DNA from: Pisaster brevispinus
Lineage: Eukaryota; Echinodermata; Asteroidea; Forcipulatida; Asteriidae
NCBI GenBank assembly: GCA_023634235.1
Contig: JAMKCF010000016.1
Coordinates: forward strand, 4,087,001-4,151,000
Reading direction: 5' to 3'
DNA length: 64,000 nucleotides
The notes beneath the pieces are model-generated. The model did no database searches. It was given only the letters and a program-made list of their open reading frames with translations, and was not told where the DNA came from. Positions 57,966 through 64,000 of the stretch are shown piece by piece (within the stretch, counting starts at the first letter, position 1; every line of letters begins with the position of its first letter). Made by a program: the position numbers and the translations under genes.

Positions 57966-58344
57966 AATTATTATAGTCAATGTTACGCTGCACTTTTTGA
58001 TTGAATTGTTTTACGTTTATCCGAACTGTAAAAATGTAAACGTTTAACCGGTTGATCTGTTGGTTAACCGTGTAACCGTCACAGGCTTATTATACATGCT
58101 AACTTGTGAGACATGTTCCTCGGTAACAAAATTTCGAGTAAAAGAAACGTTAACACATCTGCGGTTGTGATCAAACACATTGCCTCTTCAGTGCATCATT
58201 ATTTGGCTCTGCACAATCGAATTGTTGTGGAACGCCCTCTAGCGTTCAATGTTTCTTGCATTTATTACCTCAAGCACAGTTTTCATATAACAAAGACTAC
58301 GAGCCTGATTGGAAACGATAATTATGTGCATTTCAAGTTCTTTT
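57966..58344. other. Spacer shared with 61930-62165
   Basis: Contains GTAAACGTTTAACCGGTTGA and CGGTTGTGATCAAACACATT, repeated near 62003 and 62127. No gene is recognised. Confidence 0.5.
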
Positions 58345-58740
58345 CAGATATAGACACTCATTGAGCATTGAAGATTGAACTTGGGTTTACCGTGACCCCA
58401 TGTTAACCTTTACTTCCGGGTCAATCGGAAGTGGGACCATATCTCAAGAACTACACAACCCATGTTCCATTTCTTTTCAGTTATTAGATCCTTTGAACAT
58501 TGAAGATTGAACTTGGGAAATCGTGACCCCATGTTGACCTTTACTTCAGGTCAACCGGAAGTGGGACCATATCTCCAGAACTACACAACTGATTTTCAAT
58601 TTTTTTCAGTTATAGATCCTTTGAGCATTAAAGATTGAACTAAGGGTTACCCTGACCCCATGTTGACCTTTACCTCTGGGTCAATCGGAAGTGGGACATT
58701 ATCTCAAGATCTTCAAAGCCAATTTTCAATTTGTTTCAGT
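58345..58740. repeat. Satellite of about 120 bp with ACTTCCGG/CCGGAAGT palindromes, left part
   Basis: Three units contain ACCCCATGTT-ACCTTTACTTCCGG, then CAACCGGAAGTGGGACCATA, then ATCTC-AGAACTACACAAC. The SINE at 58741 interrupts the array. Confidence 0.9.
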
Positions 58741-59100
58741 TAATAACAATAATAACCGATTCTTATATAGCGCTTTATCACAGCCCGAGGGGCGTATCAA
58801 AGCGCTTCTGACATTATTACCCCTGGTCACTGGGCCATATATTTCATTCCTTAAACCATCTCAGCTCCCTGGGGAGTATACAGCCGGTGCTGCGAGTTTA
58901 CTGCGCTCCAAGCTAATCATTCACATAAACCACCTCTGCCCTCACAGGTACCCATTTTACCCCTGGGTGGAGAGAAGCAATTATGGTTAAGTGTCTTGCT
59001 CAAGGACACAAGTGCCACGACCGGGATTCGAACCCACATACCGATAACTTAATCACCAGAACTTGAGTCCGATGCTCTTACCCGCTCGGCCACGACACCC
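58741..59100 (-). mobile_element. tRNA-headed SINE inside the satellite
   Basis: The minus strand starts GTGTCGTGGCCGAGCGGGTA (box A), with box B GGTTCGAATCCCG near 59026-59036 and 3' end AAAGCGCTATATAAGAATCG with a TTATTATTG tail. The flanks CAGTTA(A)TA at 58737 and CAGTTATA at 59101 are a target duplication. It is the same type as the SINE at 4805-5220. Confidence 0.92.
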
Positions 59101-59600
59101 CAGTTATAGACTCATTGGGCATTAAATATTAACCTTGGGTTATCTTGACCCTAAGTTGACCTAAACTTCCGGTTTAACCGGAAGTTGGACCATATCTCAA
59201 GAAGTACCAGCCGATATTCAAACTGTTTTCAATTATATTCTTCCTGGCATTGAATGTTAGCCTTGTGTTACCATGACCCCATATTGACCTGAACTTCTGG
59301 GTCAACCGGAAGTGGGACCAACTCTCAAGTACTACGCACCCGATTTTCAATTTTATTTCAGAATTATAAACCTTTTGTGCATTGAAGATTAGCCTAGGGT
59401 TACCGTGACCCGTGTTGACCTTTACTTCCGGGTCAACCGGAAGTGGGATCATATCTCAAGAACTACAAAACCGATTGTTAATTTGTTTCAGTTATACACT
59501 CCTTGGGCGTTACAAATTTGCCATGGTTAACCATAACCCCATGTTGACCTTTACTTCCGGGTAAACTGGAAGTGACACCTATCTCAAGAACTACATCTGG
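59101..59600. repeat. Satellite of about 120 bp, right part
   Basis: About four more units of the same satellite; it ends at a GTTTAATCAATGTAATTAG boundary before the GGAACAGCT terminal hairpin near 59625. Confidence 0.9.
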
Positions 59601-61060
59601 AGCGTTTAATCAATGTAATTAGAAACGGAACAGCTTTGTGTTTGTCATGGACAAACACCTAATGTCTAGTTTTTTATTATTATTATTATTATTATTATGT
59701 TTTGTTTCCACCTAAAATCCCATAGCATTTGTACACGTTTTATGTATACACCCAATATCCTAATGTTTAAATATGAAGGAGTTAGGTCCTATATCAAATT
59801 GAAGCTAAGTACATAAACTTAACATTTATTGTGATAATTGTTAAAATTCTTAATTAATTAGCCACTTTACAGCGAGGTGAATAATAAATTAGCCAACCTT
59901 GTTAAGGCCATATCTCAAAAAGTGTACCGCCGATCGTCAAACTTTTTTTAATTTTAGACTTATAAGATGCTGTAGATTTATTTTCCGGCCTAACATCACG
60001 AACGACGTCACAATGATGTCATTTATTGCGCATTTTCGCCCGTGTACAAAACACATAGAGATAGGGAAATCAAATCCGACTTCTAGAAACTTAATTTTTC
60101 AATTAAGCTCAAATTTAACGTCCTAGATTACACAAACGTCTCTTAAAACAAGTAAGATTTTATTGACCTTCAGTTTAAAAGCATTAAAACTTATCAAAAC
60201 ATTGTCAGTAAAAAAAACCTCAAATTCTCAGGCAAATTTAACGCCACGGGTACTTTGCCTATAATCTGTGAGTTTATAAATAAAAAAGGAGTCAAGCTCT
60301 AAAAATTTTTAACTTTGAGGGCGCTATACGAGTTTAACGGTGCTCTTGCTTGCTTTTTTAAAAACTTGCTCAAGTCCTACCCATTTGTGACCCGTGTTTT
60401 TGCGTTGTTTGTATGTAGAGTGTATTATAAAGAGTCATTCCTGCGCCGACTAACACAAGTCTACTTTCATTCACAAGAATCGAGAAGAATTTGTCTTGCT
60501 CTCAGCGCAGAGCGACGTGTGTCCGCTCAGATCTTATCGTTACTCAGGTATCAGCAGCGTGAACGTAGAAAAATAGATTGCCGTGTGTGGGACGATGTTG
60601 CCCGCGTGGCAGACTTGTCCGCGCTTGGGTCCCGTTCACCGGAAAACGATCTTTTAGGTTTCTCATGCAAAGGCATTACTTGAAGCTCAATCGTGAAGGA
60701 AACAAGGCTACCCATTCGCCTGAAACCACGTTTTTAAGGTTCTTGTGCGAACGCATTACTTTGGGAAATCACCGTCTAGCAGACAAAACACTTGGTGGGG
60801 ATGCAATAGGGCAAGAATTAGAGCTGAGTGGGGAAATAATGTATAAAAACGTGAAATTACCTTTTCCATGGCTATAGGGTCAGTGTTGGATTTGGGGTCA
60901 AAAGCCAAAATTAACAATAACTTATGTCCCATAATTTTTTTACTATTCATGCCATACGAACATAACATACTCGATCGGTAATAAAGGGCACACAAAGTTT
61001 TACAATTACGATTTTAATACAACAGCATTTAGCTTTAAATTAAGCCTGTGCATAAAATTT
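59601..61060. repeat. Composite repeat unit 2: terminal hairpin and 1.1-kb module
   Basis: 59625-59695 holds GGAACAGCTTTGTGTTTGTC and an ATT-rich run, followed by the module at 59900-61030. The CRE is mutated to TGATGTCA here (about 60014). The frame equivalent to 55898 (60315-60683) has insertions that change its C-terminal half. Confidence 0.7.
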
Positions 61061-62164
61061 ACAAAAAACGACCGTGCACGGATGATTACACCTGCCTGAG
61101 ATTTGGAAGTTTACACGGCATAAACGTTTTATGAATGAACATCGAAATGGTACTATCATTCATAAGTACCGAAATGGTACTATCATTCATTCGATTTTGA
61201 ATAAGCGAATTGATTCCAAATAAGCGAACTGATACCGAATAAGCCATTAGATTTTAAATAAGCAAACTGATTTCAAATGAGCGAAATTATTCCGAGTAAG
61301 CAAATTGATTCTGAATAAGCGTTTTAATTCTGAATATGCGAATTGATTCTGAATAAGCAAATTGATTTAGAATGAGCGAAATTAATCTGAGTAAGCGAAT
61401 TGATTCTGAATAAGCGTTTTAATTCTGAATCAGCGAATTGATTTCGAATAAGCGAATTGATACCAATAAGCGAATTGATTTTGAATAAGCGAATTGATTC
61501 CGAATAAGCCATTCCGTAAAAGCAACAGTGCACGGATGAATACACCTGCCTGAGATTTGGAAGTTTACACGGCATACACATTTTATGAATGAACATCGAA
61601 ATGGTACTATCATTCATGCGTCTTGTGATGAATCATTGAATGATGTAGTGTTAAGTGTATTTAAAGAAACTTCACAATCTTTATCAACAAGCATAATGCT
61701 TACGACTTGGCGAAATGGTTTTGAATAGGCAAAATGGTTATGAATCAGCAATGATTCTGAATAAGCAAATTGATTTTGAATGAGCGAAATTATTCCGAGT
61801 AAGCAAATTGATTGTGAAAAAACGTTTTGATTCTGAATAAGCGAATTTATTCAGAATAAGCGAATTGATTCCAAATAAGTGATTTGAGTTTGAATAAGCG
61901 AATTGATTCCGAATAAGCGATTTGATTTTGAATAAGCAAATTCATAGTCAATGTTTAGCAATTTTCGATTGAATTGTTTTATGCTTATCCGAACCGTAAA
62001 AATGTAAACGTTTAACCGGTTGATCGGCTGGTTAACCGTGTAACCGTCACAGGATTGGTATACATGCTAGCTTGTGAGACCTGTTCCTCGATAACAAAAT
62101 TTAGAGTTAAAAAAACCGTTAACACAACTGCGCTTGTGATAAAAAAAACATTGCCTCTGCAGTG
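61061..62164. repeat. Minisatellite of GAATAAGCGAATTGATTC type (about 19 bp), two blocks
   Basis: Degenerate 19-20 bp units at about 61195-61520 and 61715-61945 (GAATAAGCGAATTGATTCC and variants). The two blocks are separated by a duplicated segment, CATCGAAATGGTACTATCAT, seen at about 61140, 61175 and 61595. The minus-strand frames (SIRLFRINS-type repeats) are artefacts of the repeat. Confidence 0.9.
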
Positions 62165-62480
62165 GAACATCTCAAGAACTACACAACCCATGTACATGTT
62201 CTTTTCAGTTATAGACCCTTCAAGCATTGAAGACTGAACTTAGGATACCGTGACCCCATGTTAACCTTTACTTCCGGGTCAACCGAAAGTGGGACCATAT
62301 CTCAAGAACTACACAACCCATGTTCAATTTCTTTTCAGTTATAAACCTTTTGAGCATTGAAGATAAGCCTTGGGTTACCGTGACCCCATGTTGACCTTTA
62401 CTTCTGAGTCAACCGGAAGTGGGACCATATCGTTCAATCTTGAACTTAGGCTCATTTTAAATGTCTGGATCGTTTAATCA
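62165..62480. repeat. Satellite of about 120 bp, second array
   Basis: Two to three units of the 58345 satellite (CCATGTT-ACCTTTACTTC, CAACCG-AAGTGGGACCATA). Confidence 0.85.
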
Positions 62481-64000
62481 AAGCAAAACAAAACGGAACA
62501 GCTTTGTGTTTGTTCACAAACACCTATTGTCTAGTTTTTATTCTTCTTCTTATTATTATTCTTTGTTTCCACCTAAATCCCTTAACATTTGTACACGTCT
62601 TTTGTATACACCAAATATCCTAATGTTTAAATAAGAAGGGGTTTGGTCCTATATCAAATTGAAGCTTAGTACATAAACTTAACATTTATTGTGATAGTTG
62701 TTAACATTCTTAATTAATTAGCCACTTTAGAGCGAGGTGAACATTTAATTAGCCAGCCTTGTAAGCACCATATCTCAAAAAGTATGCCGCCGATCGTCAA
62801 ACTTTTTTAGTTTTAGACTTATGAGATACTGTAGATGTGCTTTCCGGCCTAAAACAACGAACGACGTCATAATGACGTCATTTATTGCGCATTTTCGCCC
62901 GTGCACAAAACACATGGAGATAGTGGAATCAAATCCGACTTCTAGAAACATGTTTTTTTCAATTAAGCTCAAATTTAACGTCCTAAATTACACAAACTTC
63001 TCTTAAAACAAGTACGATTTTATTGACCTTCAGTTTAAAAGCATTAAAACTTATCAAAACATTGTCAGTAAAAAAGAAACAAATTCTCAGGCAAATTTAA
63101 CGCCAAGGGTACTTTGCCTAGAATCTGTGTTTTTATAAATAAAAACGGACTCAAGCTATAATTTTTTTAACCATTGAGGGCGCTATACGAGTTTAACGGT
63201 GCTCTTGCTTGCTTTTTTTCAACTCGATCAAGTCTTAAACCCATATGATCTGTGTTTTTGCGATTTTTGTATGTAGAGTATATTATAAAGAGTCATTCCT
63301 GCGGCGCCTGACACAAGTCTACGTTCATTCACAAGAATCGAGAAGAATTTTCTTGCTCTCAGCGCAGAGCGACGTGTCCGCTCAGATTGTGTTGTTATTC
63401 AGCGTGAACGTTGAAAATAGAACGCCGTGTATTGGGACGATGTTGCCCGCGTGTCAGACTTGTCTGCGCTTAGGTCCCGTTCACCGGAAAACGATCTTTT
63501 AGGTTTCTTATGCAAAGGCATTACTTGAAGCTCAATCGTGAAGGAAACAAGGCTACCCATTCGCCTGAAACCACGTTTTTAAGGTTTATGTGCGAATGCA
63601 TTACTTCGGGAAATCACTATGAAGCAAACAACAAACCTGTTGGGGGTTGCAATGAGGCTCGAATTGTAGCTGAATGGGGAAAGGTGTAGAAAAGAAAAAT
63701 TACATTTTTCATGGGTGTGCATGAAGAGCCAAAATTAACAATAAAGTCATATCCACTATTTACTATTTTAGCCCAACAAAAACATTCAGTATTAAAAAGA
63801 CACAACAAATAGTAGTGCAATAGCATAGACCAAAATTTAAATCGTCTACCAAAAATTATTATGTGCAACTAAAGCGCAATTGTAGCAAGCACTGAGATGT
63901 TATCAGCTGAAAGCAGGCGTAGTAACAGATTAATGATTCGTTTTGAAATAATAATTCGTTTCGAATTCATAATTCTTTGATAAGAGTGGCAGTTCGTGTT
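62481..64000. repeat. Composite repeat unit 3, runs off the window
   Basis: Terminal hairpin near 62488-62530 (GGAACAGCTTTGTGTTTGTT, then ACAAACACC), then the 1.1-kb module at 62765-63880, with an intact CRE TGACGTCA at 62873-62880. It ends in the same AATTCGTTT repeat as unit 1. Confidence 0.75.

Noticed and set aside
59174..59452. 92-residue minus-strand frame in the satellite, and similar frames at 57490-57729 and 61324-61617
   Set aside because: Each simply follows a tandem repeat whose period keeps one frame open; neighbouring units contain stops.

Overview
The window looks like repeat-rich, AT-rich DNA from a marine invertebrate, most likely an echinoderm (inference). The evidence is eukaryotic GT-AG introns, TATA promoters, AATAAA signals, tRNA-headed SINEs, and decayed LINE, Penelope-like, DIRS, Harbinger-like and piggyBac-like elements. 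There is no bacterial or viral gene layout. No recognisable housekeeping gene is present.

The one coherent host system is a cluster of very small secreted-precursor genes, called L1-L6 here. A complete member is L6: TATA box at 46633, short 5'UTR exon ending at 46722, coding exon 1 at 47912-48086, coding exon 2 at 50500-50561, polyA signal at 51132. Exon 1 encodes a signal peptide, an acidic spacer and basic processing sites. It is well conserved. Exon 2 encodes the C-terminal peptide and differs radically between copies. L4 (30104-32250) is also open. L3 (23548-27697) has an in-frame TGA. L2 (14072-14867) has a four-cysteine C-terminus and a start that is out of frame. L1 (exon 2 only, 9156-9199, minus) and L5 (exon 2 only, 41206-41294, minus) are orphan exons. 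The 3'UTR with its AATAAA is recognisably conserved in L1, L3, L4 and L6.

Layout: 1-2520 LINE and Penelope-like remnants; 2520-4640 little apart from a MITE; 4644-6250 pentanucleotide microsatellite split by a SINE; 6250-12060 inverted L1 unit; 12060-14870 small repeats, a protein-family fragment and L2; 14680-20300 segment ending in the L3 promoter, with an inverted copy at 35400-41400; 20546-22080 Penelope-like relic; 22100-28560 L3 unit; 28560-34880 L4 unit ending in a second microsatellite; 35400-41400 inverted segment with three transposon insertions; 41402-43690 truncated DIRS-like retroelement; 43970-51740 L6 unit; 51750-54638 a 2.9-kb insertion with a 9-bp target duplication and a nested foldback element; 55088-64000 head-to-tail composite repeat.

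The duplicated units give paired filled and empty sites, so several transposons can be delimited to the base and the order of duplications partly inferred. All translations and comparisons were made by eye; no database search was run.
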